DNA of 42,848 nucleotides from Clostridium lacusfryxellense. Its GTDB lineage: Bacteria > Bacillota > Clostridia > Clostridiales > Clostridiaceae. The stretch covers positions 1 to 42,848 of the forward strand of contig NZ_JAHLEB010000045.1 in assembly GCF_018861735.1 (NCBI RefSeq), in the 5' to 3' direction. Position 1 is the first letter of the stretch. Each line of letters starts with the position of its first letter. The translations under genes were made by a program, and so were the position numbers. This document shows, piece after piece, positions 17,325 to 24,490 of this stretch. Below the pieces are notes generated by a model, which was not told where the DNA came from, did not search any database, and saw only the letters and a list, made by a program, of their open reading frames with translations.

Positions 17325-17444
17325 CTATTTTTTTGTAATTGCAACACGCCATACCTCAGGACCTTGCTCAAGATATTCCCACTCAAATTGATCCGTAAGT
17401 TCTATTGTAAATTGATAATATAGCGGTTTAATAAAATCTGACAT
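17325..17444 (-). CDS. Predicted 39-residue small protein in the FNR-type promoter unit of hcp2
   Basis: The ORF begins with ATG and AGGAGG 8 bp upstream, and ends with KK-TAG next to a 17-bp hairpin. It encodes 39 residues rich in aromatic and acidic residues (MSDFIKPLYYQFTIELTDQF..., then EWEYLEQGPEVWRVAITKK). It has no Cys or His and no membrane segment. It is the first reading frame after a predicted promoter whose box and -10 match the other island promoters exactly, divergent from the siroheme reductase gene. I do not recognise the family. It could be a small partner of Hcp or the reductase, or a leader ORF. Confidence 0.65.
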   Translation of the reverse strand: MSDFIKPLYYQFTIELTDQFEWEYLEQGPEVWRVAITKK

Positions 17445-17485
17445 ATTTAATTCCTCCTCATTTTACCTGTTGGTCTTTAAATAAT

Positions 17486-17526
17486 ATTATATCTACTATT
17501 TAATGTTCTTAATGTGATCTAAATCA
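17486..17526 (-). promoter_or_regulatory. FNR-type promoter for the 39-codon ORF and hcp2
   Basis: TGATttagATCA on the minus strand (17526-17515) is followed after 23 bp by a perfect TATAAT (17491-17486), giving the 29.5-bp class II geometry. The box is flanked to GTGAT...ATCAC. Confidence 0.78.
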
Positions 17527-17583
17527 CTTATAAATAATATGTGAGACCTACTTTTCCTAATTATTTAAGTGAACTTATGAGTG

Positions 17584-17624
17584 TGACTCTAATCACATCT
17601 AATTTAAACCTAAGCATTTATACT
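17584..17624 (+). promoter_or_regulatory. FNR/CRP-type promoter for the siroheme reductase gene
   Basis: The palindrome TGTGA-N6-TCACA spans 17582-17597 (core TGACtctaATCA, 17584-17595). After 23 bp comes TATACT (17619-17624), overlapping a second -10 candidate TATAAT (17624-17629). Geometry equals the other island promoters. The start codon is about 60 nt downstream of the predicted transcription start. Confidence 0.72.
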
Positions 17625-17689
17625 ATAATCATGAAAAAACAACAATTTACTTTAAATAATTGATAGTAACTTAAGATGGAGGGCTTTAA

Positions 17690-19294
17690 ATGTCTTATAA
17701 CATAAATGTCGATAAGAAGGAAAACAAATTAAATTCCGTCGAAATATTAAAACTTGAAAAGGATGGTCTAGATATTATTGAAACCATATTAAATAAATAC
17801 TCTAAGGTCGGATACTATTCCATAACTAAAGATGATATGGATCGATTTAAATGGGCAGGCGTTTATCAACAACGTCCTAGAGATGGTCACTTCATGCTTA
17901 GAGTACGAAATACTGGGATATTAAACTTAGAGCAAGTACGAACCCTAGCGAAAATTTCAAAAGATTACGGACGAGGTCTAATTAACATAACAACAAGAGG
18001 TGCAATACAATTTCATTGGATTTGCGTTGAAAACTTACCTGATATTTTTAACAGATTAAAAGAAGTGAGCTTAAGCTCTGTCGAAGCTTGTGGTGACTGT
18101 ACAAGAACTATTGTCGGTAATCCACTTGCCGGAATTGATAAAGACGAACTTATGGACACAACCGAACTTATTAATAGCTTAAATGAATTTTTTCTATTCA
18201 ATCGCGATTTTTCAAATTTTCCACGAAAATTTAAAATATCAATATCCTCAAATATATTTAACGCAGCTCATGCTGAGATAAATGATCTATCATTTACCCC
18301 AGCCGTTAAAAATATAAATGGTGTCGAGAAAATCGGATTCCATTTATGGGTAGGTGGTGGACTCTCAACAACTCCACACCTAGCTAAAAAACTAAGCATT
18401 TTTGCGCTGCCTGAAGATGTTCTTAAAGTTGCTATAGGTGTTGCTACTATATTTCGAGATTATGGGTATAGAGAAAAACGTAACCGCGCTAGATTAAAAT
18501 TTCTAATCGAAGACTGGGGCGTAGATAAATTTCAGGAAAAACTACTAGAAATAATTGGTGACATGCAAAGCTTAGGCGAAGATAGACTGGTAAACTGGAA
18601 CGCAGCTTATTTTTATGGTGTTCATAAGCAAAAGCAATTAGATAAAAACTATATTGGTCTTAATGTTCCTTTTGGAGAACTTAACTCAGATGATTTTTTT
18701 GAACTTGCTAAAATTTGTGAAAAATACGGAGACAGTAACATTAGAACGACATTGTCTCAAAATCTTATCATTTCAGGCGTTGGTAGTGAGCATCTTCCCT
18801 CTATATTAAATGAACCAATATTTAAAAGTTTTTCACCTGATCCAAGCTCCTTTATTGGCCATTCAGTTGCATGTACAGGTAAAGAATTCTGTAATTTTGC
18901 AATTGTTGAAACAAAAAAGATAGCTACAGATGTTTGTAGCTATTTAGATAAGTGTTATTTAGATAAAACAATAGAATTAGATTCTCCAATACGAATTCAC
19001 TTTACAGGTTGCCCTAACGCATGTGGGCAAAAACAAATAGGTGATATTAATTTACAAGGTGCACTTATTAAAACTGAGGATGGTCTTGTTGAGGCCTTTG
19101 ATATTTTTCTAGGTGGAACTTTAGGACTAAATGCTAAATTTAGTGAGGCCCTTAATTGCAGAGTTAAGTCATCAGATGTAGCTCAAACCCTTAAAACATT
19201 AATATTATTTTACAAAAGAAACAGAGATATTGAAGAAACTTTTAATCAGTTCGTAAATCGAGTTGGAGTAGAAAGCTTTAAAGAAAATATATAA
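17690..19294 (+). CDS. Siroheme nitrite/sulfite reductase family protein
   Basis: A 534-residue ferredoxin-type nitrite/sulfite reductase that would carry one siroheme coupled to a [4Fe-4S] cluster. The ligating cysteines are C395 and C401 (ACTGKEFC) and C441 and C445 (GCPNACGQ). Other family motifs are the N-terminal FKWAGVYQQRPRDGHFMLRVR with RGAIQFHW, and ACGDCTRTIVGNP near residue 145. Six-electron reduction of nitrite to ammonia (or sulfite to sulfide) is expected. Nitrite is favoured by the NO-defence context, but sulfite cannot be excluded. A GGAGGG ribosome site precedes the ATG. No siroheme-synthesis or nitrate-reductase genes are in the window. It is a single-gene unit with its own terminator. 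Confidence 0.9.
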   Translation: MSYNINVDKKENKLNSVEILKLEKDGLDIIETILNKYSKVGYYSITKDDMDRFKWAGVYQQRPRDGHFMLRVRNTGILNLEQVRTLAKISKDYGRGLINITTRGAIQFHWICVENLPDIFNRLKEVSLSSVEACGDCTRTIVGNPLAGIDKDELMDTTELINSLNEFFLFNRDFSNFPRKFKISISSNIFNAAHAEINDLSFTPAVKNINGVEKIGFHLWVGGGLSTTPHLAKKLSIFALPEDVLKVAIGVATIFRDYGYREKRNRARLKFLIEDWGVDKFQEKLLEIIGDMQSLGEDRLVNWNAAYFYGVHKQKQLDKNYIGLNVPFGELNSDDFFELAKICEKYGDSNIRTTLSQNLIISGVGSEHLPSILNEPIFKSFSPDPSSFIGHSVACTGKEFCNFAIVETKKIATDVCSYLDKCYLDKTIELDSPIRIHFTGCPNACGQKQIGDINLQGALIKTEDGLVEAFDIFLGGTLGLNAKFSEALNCRVKSSDVAQTLKTLILFYKRNRDIEETFNQFVNRVGVESFKENI

Positions 19295-19307
19295 ATAAAA
19301 ATTTCAG

Positions 19308-19341
19308 AAATCCCATCATGAAGTTGCTCATGATGGGATTT
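19308..19341. terminator. Bidirectional terminator between siroheme reductase and ric
   Basis: A perfect 14-bp stem pairs 19308-19321 with 19328-19341 around a 6-nt loop. T-rich flanks on both sides serve the two convergent genes. Confidence 0.9.
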
Positions 19342-19359
19342 TAAAATTTTATATATTGA

Positions 19360-20085
19360 TTAATTTATAGAGCAACCCTTCACCTCTTGAAACATATTAA
19401 ACAAAACACTATTTTCTAGATAAATATGAATAAAAAGATCTTTTTCTAAGTCATGAATTTTTGTATATACAAGTTTGAAAGAAGTACATGCTCCTTCTGG
19501 TGCATTAAAATCTCTAGTTATCTTCTCTAATTCTTTAATTATATTCCCAGCTGCGTCATGCTCACTCTCTGTATCCTTTATAATCTTCTGTATTTCTGAT
19601 AAGACAACCTCATTTTTTGTTATTTCATAATTTTCAATAAGGGGGAACAGGTTCTCCTCTTCTTTTATAAGGTGCTCCTCAAGTTCTATTTTTAAGTTTC
19701 CAAAATTTCTATGAACTTTTAATAGTTCTTCACTATGATGATTAAAATGTACCTTGAGTACCTTAAATAATAGAATATCTATTTCTCTAAGCTGTTTTTT
19801 GGTAAATTCATGATGGGTTTGCACTATGTGTTTAATTAATGTTGAGGGCTTTTCCTTTCTCCAATCTTTATACTCTGAATTGTTTTTTATAAACTCTTCA
19901 TATGCATTATTAAGTTCTTCAATTATTTTTCCATTATCTATTTCTATTTCATCCAAGGCCCCTGCTAAAGTATCATGTCCACCACAGCAATAATCTATTT
20001 TGTATGTGTTAAAAATCTCTGCTGCACCCGGGAAAATTGAAACTACCTCTCCAAGGCTTTGATTTCCATTTATAATTTTTTCCAT
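19360..20085 (-). CDS. ric: Iron-sulfur cluster repair di-iron protein Ric (ScdA/YtfE)
   Basis: A 241-residue protein with the N-terminal DUF542 domain carrying C33-C34-G-G (DYCCGGHDTL), followed by a hemerythrin-like domain. The likely diiron ligands are in HIVQTHHEF, HFNHHSEELL, HLIKEEENLFP, SEHDAAG and the C-terminal HIYLENSVLF. Ric proteins restore Fe-S clusters damaged by NO or peroxide. AAGGAGG precedes the ATG. It is 21 bp downstream of fprA2 in the same direction, so the two form an NO-reduction/repair operon driven by the FNR-type promoter at 21430-21470. Confidence 0.93.
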   Translation of the reverse strand: MEKIINGNQSLGEVVSIFPGAAEIFNTYKIDYCCGGHDTLAGALDEIEIDNGKIIEELNNAYEEFIKNNSEYKDWRKEKPSTLIKHIVQTHHEFTKKQLREIDILLFKVLKVHFNHHSEELLKVHRNFGNLKIELEEHLIKEEENLFPLIENYEITKNEVVLSEIQKIIKDTESEHDAAGNIIKELEKITRDFNAPEGACTSFKLVYTKIHDLEKDLFIHIYLENSVLFNMFQEVKGCSIN

Positions 20086-20106
20086 AATTAATTCCTCCTT
20101 ATATTC

Positions 20107-21339
20107 TTAAATTGTACTAAGTAATAAATCAGCCGTATAAGTAACTGCACTTTTAATGCTCTTTTCATTTACATCGCTTGGTGAAAACTTAATTCTTATT
20201 GGAAACTCTATATCGATCATACCAGTAGATTTAATTACATCAGAAGTATTCAAAACTTTAAGTTTAGAATCCCTTAAGTAATCCTGAACTACTTCTACCG
20301 CTTCTCCACTCCAACCATAAGAACCAAATGCTGCACCTATCTTACCTTCTAAATTTAGAGTACTAATATCCTTTAATACATCTTCCATATTTCCAATAAT
20401 ATCTGCATATTTTGTAGAGCTTCCAAAGAAAATCGCGTCGGCTTCAGTAATAGCCTTTATTACCTCTTCTTTTGATATTTTATTTACATCCATAATTTCA
20501 GAGTGTATATTTTGATTTTCAAATTCTTCCTTAATAATAGTTGCGATTTTTTTTGTCCTACCTGTCATAGTAGAGTATAGAATTAACGCCTTTTTATCTA
20601 TCTCTATATTTTTACTCATATTATCATAAATATCTATAAAACTTTGAACGTTTTCTCTGAGGATATATCCATGTGATGGTGCAATCATCTTTATGTCTAA
20701 ATTTCTGATTTTTTCAATCATATTTTGAACATATCTTCTATGAGGGTGCATTATCAATTTATAATATCCAATATAATCATCACTTATGTCCTCTTTTGCC
20801 ATATCATTAAAATACTCATAATTAGCTACGTGGGTACTAAATATATCACAAGGGAATAAAATTTTGTCTTCGACGCTATAAGTTATCATTGTTTCCGACG
20901 TATGAAGATAAGGTGTTTCTATAAATTTTAGTGTTTTACCTCCTATATCGAGAGTATCTCCATCTCCTACAACTAGAAATTCTCTATTATGAAGTTTATA
21001 CATTTCCTTAAGTTGTTCTACAGCTAGTCTCGAACATACAATTACAGCATTTTTAGCTTTAGCTGCTAAACTTCCAAGTGCACCAGAATGGTCAGGTTCA
21101 GTGTGATTAATTACAATATATTCGATTTTTTCAAGTTCAACTATACTTTTTAAGTTTTCTACAAATTCACGTCCATAAATCATATCAACAGTATCTATTA
21201 CTGTTGGTTTCTCAGTCATTAATAAATAACTATTATAAGTTGTCCCTTTAGTTAATGTTAATCTATGAAAAGGTACATCCCTATCATCAACCTTACCAAC
21301 CCAATATATATTTTTACTTAGCATAATTTTTTTATTCAT
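20107..21339 (-). CDS. fprA: Flavodiiron protein FprA2 (NO/O2 reductase)
   Basis: A 410-residue flavodiiron protein, clearly divergent from FprA1. Diiron ligands are H79, E81, D83 and H84 (HTEPDHSG), then H in YLHTSE, D in PCDIFSTH and H in APSHGYILR. The flavodoxin domain has the FMN loop YSTMTGRTKKIA and [15 protein letters not shown] precedes the ATG. It heads an operon with ric and is divergent from the Crp/Fnr-type regulator gene. It probably reduces NO or O2 with rubredoxin as donor. Confidence 0.95.
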   Translation of the reverse strand: MNKKIMLSKNIYWVGKVDDRDVPFHRLTLTKGTTYNSYLLMTEKPTVIDTVDMIYGREFVENLKSIVELEKIEYIVINHTEPDHSGALGSLAAKAKNAVIVCSRLAVEQLKEMYKLHNREFLVVGDGDTLDIGGKTLKFIETPYLHTSETMITYSVEDKILFPCDIFSTHVANYEYFNDMAKEDISDDYIGYYKLIMHPHRRYVQNMIEKIRNLDIKMIAPSHGYILRENVQSFIDIYDNMSKNIEIDKKALILYSTMTGRTKKIATIIKEEFENQNIHSEIMDVNKISKEEVIKAITEADAIFFGSSTKYADIIGNMEDVLKDISTLNLEGKIGAAFGSYGWSGEAVEVVQDYLRDSKLKVLNTSDVIKSTGMIDIEFPIRIKFSPSDVNEKSIKSAVTYTADLLLSTI

Positions 21340-21429
21340 AATGTATTCCTCCTAATATTAATTAAATTTTTTATTTATTAATTCGATATTTTATTTCAAT
21401 CTCACATGTTCTTGCTTTCCTATGACCCT

Positions 21430-21470
21430 ATTCTATAATTATTTTGACTTAAAAAATATGATTGAAATCA
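21430..21470 (-). promoter_or_regulatory. FNR-type box in the divergent fprA2-ric / crp-fnr promoter region
   Basis: The box TGAT-N4-ATCA spans 21459-21470. On the minus strand a 23-bp spacer leads to TAGAAT (21435-21430), at the conserved 29.5-bp geometry. On the plus strand TATATT (21493-21498) lies at 28.5 bp, so one box could serve both directions and allow autoregulation of the regulator gene. Confidence 0.72.
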
Positions 21471-21559
21471 CAAAATGAAAATATTGAAAAATTATATTTA
21501 TTTTTATTTGGCCAAAATAAATTAGAAATGATATGATATAAGTGGTAGGTGATAAATAT

Positions 21560-22269
21560 ATGGACGAGTGTAGTTGTGGAAATTGTAATCATAGCCTCTG
21601 TGCTAAGAAAGTACCGATTTTTTCATTTTTATCTGATGATGAACTTATAAAGGTTATTGATATGACCGGACATAAAGTCTATAAAAAGGGAGATATGCTC
21701 TGTAGTCAAGGTGAAAAATCAGATACTTTATTTATTATTAATGAAGGTCAAGTAAGATATCTAAATTAACAAAAGAAGGTAAGGAACAAATAGTTCATAT
21801 CTTTAGTACTGGTGATTTTTTTGGAGAGTTAAGCCTCTTCAGTAGTGATGAAATATATAATTTTGATGCTTATGCTATATCAAATCTTAAGATATGTACC
21901 TTAACCAAACAAGATATGGATAAAATTATCATGAGTAACCCTGAAATATCCTTAAAGTTATTACAAGTTATTTCAAAGCGTCTAACTCAGACTGAAAATC
22001 TTGCACAAAATCTTGCTACTAATGATGCAGAAATAAGAATTGCATTTATGCTTTTAGAATTTGGTGAAAAGTATGGTACCCCTGTAAGTCAAGGCTTGCA
22101 AATTAATTTGCCTATTAATAGGGAAGAGATGGCGAATTATGTTGGAGTCACAAGAGAAACCATAAGTAGAAAACTCAGCATATTTGAAGAATTGGGTATC
22201 ATTAGTCTTAAGGGTAATAAAATACTGATTATAAAACAAATAGATATGTTAAGATCATATGTAGAATAA
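21560..22269 (+). pseudogene. Crp/Fnr family regulator, frameshifted
   Basis: Two adjacent frames together encode one Crp/Fnr protein of about 236 residues. The first reads to INEGQV then RYLN-stop; the second frame continues with ISKLTKEGKEQIVHIFSTGDFFGE through the helix-turn-helix. Adding one A in GTAAG (21752-21756) restores the expected GQVKISKLTKEG. The N-terminus has four cysteines (CSCGNC, then C) before KVPIFSFLS, recalling Fe-S- or redox-sensing Fnr relatives. The recognition helix VTRETISRKL contains the FNR-type E-x-x-S-R. No ribosomal slippery heptamer is present, so it is either a true mutation or an assembly error. It lies between the fprA2-ric and DUF438 units. Confidence 0.85.
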
Positions 22270-22275
22270 AATATC

Positions 22276-22328
22276 AAATCAGCCTAAAGCCTATTATAAG
22301 CTTTTAGGTTGATTTTTTATTTATACCA
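22276..22328 (+). terminator. Terminator of the Crp/Fnr-type gene
   Basis: A 13-bp stem pairs 22276-22288 with 22313-22325, with one G-U pair, and is followed by a T run. Confidence 0.85.
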
Positions 22329-22364
22329 TCATTAATTAAAAACTTTATGTTTATTTTTAAAATT

Positions 22365-22405
22365 TGATTTAAATCATATTTTTTATAATCAAAACTTATT
22401 AAAAT
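22365..22405 (+). promoter_or_regulatory. FNR-type promoter of the DUF438-hemerythrin gene
   Basis: TGATttaaATCA (22365-22376) is followed after 23 bp by TAAAAT (22400-22405), the conserved 29.5-bp geometry. The start codon is about 47 nt downstream of the predicted start site. Confidence 0.72.
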
Positions 22406-22458
22406 TATGACATTGAAGCTGAATTTCTAAAAATAGATTTATAAAGGAGATTTTAAAA

Positions 22459-23214
22459 ATGGATAACAAAAAAATAGAAAAATTGACTAGGGTTTTACAA
22501 AGATTAAATGAAGAAGGTGTAACAGAAGCTTTAAGGAAAGAAGCTTTAGACATTGTTGCAAATATAAGCCCTATCGAACTTTCAATAGCAGAACAAAATT
22601 TAATAGAAAAAGGAATGAAACCTCAAGATTTAAGACATCTTTGTGATATCCACATGGAAGTTCTAAAAGATGAACTTGATAAAATTAAAACGAAAATTGA
22701 GCCAGGTCACGTTGTACACACTCTTATTGCTGAACATGATAAAATCCTTGAATTTTTAACCCAACTTGAAGAAATTAATACTAATATTCAAAAGGCATCA
22801 AGCTATGATAGCAGTGTAGAAGAAATCGAAAAACTAAAGACTGTTATGTTCAATATACTAGATGCAGAAAATCACCATCAAAGAGAAGAAAAAGTATTAT
22901 TTACTGAAATGGAAAACAGAGAAATTACTGGCCCAACTCGAATTATGAGAATGGAACATGAGGATTTAAGAATTAAAAAAGAGCTTATAAAAAAACTAGC
23001 AGAGGATGTCTCTCAATTAGATTTTAATGATTTCAAAGAAAAAGTTGATGACACAGCAAAATATATTATATTTAACTTACGCGATCACATATTTAAAGAA
23101 AACTATATTCTATATCCTACAGCAATAGAATCTATTCAAGGAAAAGAAATATGGAGTGATATGAAGAGAAGGTGCGATGAGATAGGTTATTGCGGATTTA
23201 CACCTAAGGCGTAA
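22459..23214 (+). CDS. DUF438 domain plus hemerythrin-like protein
   Basis: A 251-residue cytoplasmic protein. The N-terminal 70 residues form DUF438 (LTRVLQRLNEEGVTEALRKEAL...LRHLCDIHMEVL). The remainder is a hemerythrin-type four-helix domain with likely diiron ligands in HTLIAEHDKILEFL, AENHHQREEKVLFTEME, RMEHEDLRI and LRDHIFKENYILYPTA. Many relatives carry an additional C-terminal PAS domain; here the protein stops with GYCGFTPKA instead. Such proteins are thought to sense or bind O2 or NO. AAGGAGA precedes the ATG. The FNR-type promoter and stress-island position support a diiron NO/O2 role. Confidence 0.9.
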   Translation: MDNKKIEKLTRVLQRLNEEGVTEALRKEALDIVANISPIELSIAEQNLIEKGMKPQDLRHLCDIHMEVLKDELDKIKTKIEPGHVVHTLIAEHDKILEFLTQLEEINTNIQKASSYDSSVEEIEKLKTVMFNILDAENHHQREEKVLFTEMENREITGPTRIMRMEHEDLRIKKELIKKLAEDVSQLDFNDFKEKVDDTAKYIIFNLRDHIFKENYILYPTAIESIQGKEIWSDMKRRCDEIGYCGFTPKA

Positions 23215-23270
23215 TTCATCATTCTCAAACTACATTCTTTCTAGATTGTGTTTAAACCCAGAGTTTTTAA

Positions 23271-23320
23271 AAAATAATTACTATAGCAGTTGAATCTTAT
23301 GCTGATAGAGTGATTATTTT
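23271..23320 (+). terminator. Terminator of the DUF438-hemerythrin gene
   Basis: 23271-23281 pairs with 23310-23320, with one G-U, extended inward by an imperfect stem. A run of T residues follows. Confidence 0.8.
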
Positions 23321-23356
23321 TTTGTTTTCTTAAAACCTACTTTTTTTTGAGACTTG

Positions 23357-23364
23357 ACCGATAA
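23357..23364 (+). promoter_or_regulatory. Possible sigma-28-like -10 element before the chemotaxis transducer
   Basis: ACCGATAA matches the SigD/sigma-28 -10 consensus GCCGATAA at 7 of 8 positions. No TAAA is found at the expected 15-bp distance upstream, so the call is weak. Two small inverted repeats (TTCAC/GTGAA and ACCATT/AATGGT) follow before the ribosome site. Confidence 0.3.
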
Positions 23365-23430
23365 TATAATAGTATAACATTCACTACGGTGAACCATTCT
23401 ACAATGGTATAAAAATTAGGAGGATCATAA

Positions 23431-24390
23431 ATGAGTTTATTTAAAAATAAAAAAACTATAATCATAGAAACTAATTCAGCCCAGATTAGCATTAAACCAG
23501 CACAGATGGATGACAAATTTCATAATGAAACTAACGGCTTTATTCAGGATATGAGCAATTTACTATCAGGGACTGTAAAACAGCACCATATCGTAGATAG
23601 TGATCATAATATTTTAGGTGAGCTTACTGATAAAGTAAAAATACATATGAATGAAATTTCTAAGTTAACAAAAAATACAAATGATTTGACTGATAATTTA
23701 CATTTAGAAGGAAATAAACTTATAGAAATTACACAAGATACAGTTAAAAAATCTTATGAGGGTAAGGATGCTATTTACGAGATAGTTGAAATTATAAAAT
23801 CTCTTGAAAGCGAGAGTAGAACCAACACAGAAAGTATAAATGAATTAGCAAGAAAGTTTAGCAAAGTAAATGAAGTTGTACAGTTAATAACCAACATAGC
23901 AAGCCAAACAAATCTCCTAGCATTAAATGCAGCTATTGAAGCCGCTAGAGCAGGAGAAGAAGGAAAAGGTTTTGCAGTAGTTGCAGGTGAAATAAAAAAA
24001 CTAGCAGAAATGACTAAACAAAGTACTAAGGACATTTCAACTTTAATAGGAGGCATAGAAAACGAAACACAGGTAGTCCTTAACAATTCTAGTAAATCTA
24101 ATGAAGTTATAGCTAGAGGCGTTAGTGCTTCTAGTAATGCTGTAGAAAAGATAGAGGGTAGTCTATCCTCCGTCTCAAAGGTTGAACAGGAAGTAAATGG
24201 CGTAATGGAGCTTCTAACTGAGCAAAAACATCATATTGAAAACATGAATAATGAAATAGTAGATGTTGATGAAATATTAAAAGTTACATCCGATAGTATA
24301 ATAAACCACATAAAAGAGGCAAGTGTTGTGACAAAAAAATTAGAAGAAATAAAAACACACATAACAACATATAGTAAACAGTTACTTTAG
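23431..24390 (+). CDS. Soluble methyl-accepting chemotaxis transducer
   Basis: A 319-residue MCP with no transmembrane segment. The signalling hairpin tip is the highly conserved [41 protein letters not shown], near residues 154-194. The N-terminal 75 residues match no sensor domain I recognise but hold a His cluster ([11 protein letters not shown]) that might bind a metal or haem. The C-terminus ends without a CheR-tethering pentapeptide. An AGGAGG ribosome site precedes the ATG. It sits between the hemerythrin protein and Hcp3, suggesting it signals redox or NO status. The stop codon touches the hcp3 promoter palindrome. Confidence 0.88.
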   Translation: MSLFKNKKTIIIETNSAQISIKPAQMDDKFHNETNGFIQDMSNLLSGTVKQHHIVDSDHNILGELTDKVKIHMNEISKLTKNTNDLTDNLHLEGNKLIEITQDTVKKSYEGKDAIYEIVEIIKSLESESRTNTESINELARKFSKVNEVVQLITNIASQTNLLALNAAIEAARAGEEGKGFAVVAGEIKKLAEMTKQSTKDISTLIGGIENETQVVLNNSSKSNEVIARGVSASSNAVEKIEGSLSSVSKVEQEVNGVMELLTEQKHHIENMNNEIVDVDEILKVTSDSIINHIKEASVVTKKLEEIKTHITTYSKQLL

Positions 24391-24431
24391 TAACCTACGT
24401 TACCGACATAAAAATTATATGGCAGTATAAT
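24390..24431 (+). promoter_or_regulatory. hcp3 promoter with GTAAC palindrome
   Basis: A perfect palindrome GTAACctacGTTAC (24390-24403) is followed after 22 bp by a perfect TATAAT (24426-24431). The 29.5-bp geometry equals that of P2 of the NADH:rubredoxin reductase operon. The first base of the palindrome is the last base of the MCP stop codon. Confidence 0.8.
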
Positions 24432-24490
24432 AATCTCATACAGCAGGCACAAACGTTGTCTGCAGAAGTAAAAGATGGAGGGTTATTTAT

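Noticed and set aside
21740-21775. Programmed -1 frameshift in the Crp/Fnr gene
   Set aside because: No X-XXY-YYZ slippery heptamer is present at the frame junction; CTA AAT TAA does not fit, so mutation or sequence error is more likely.
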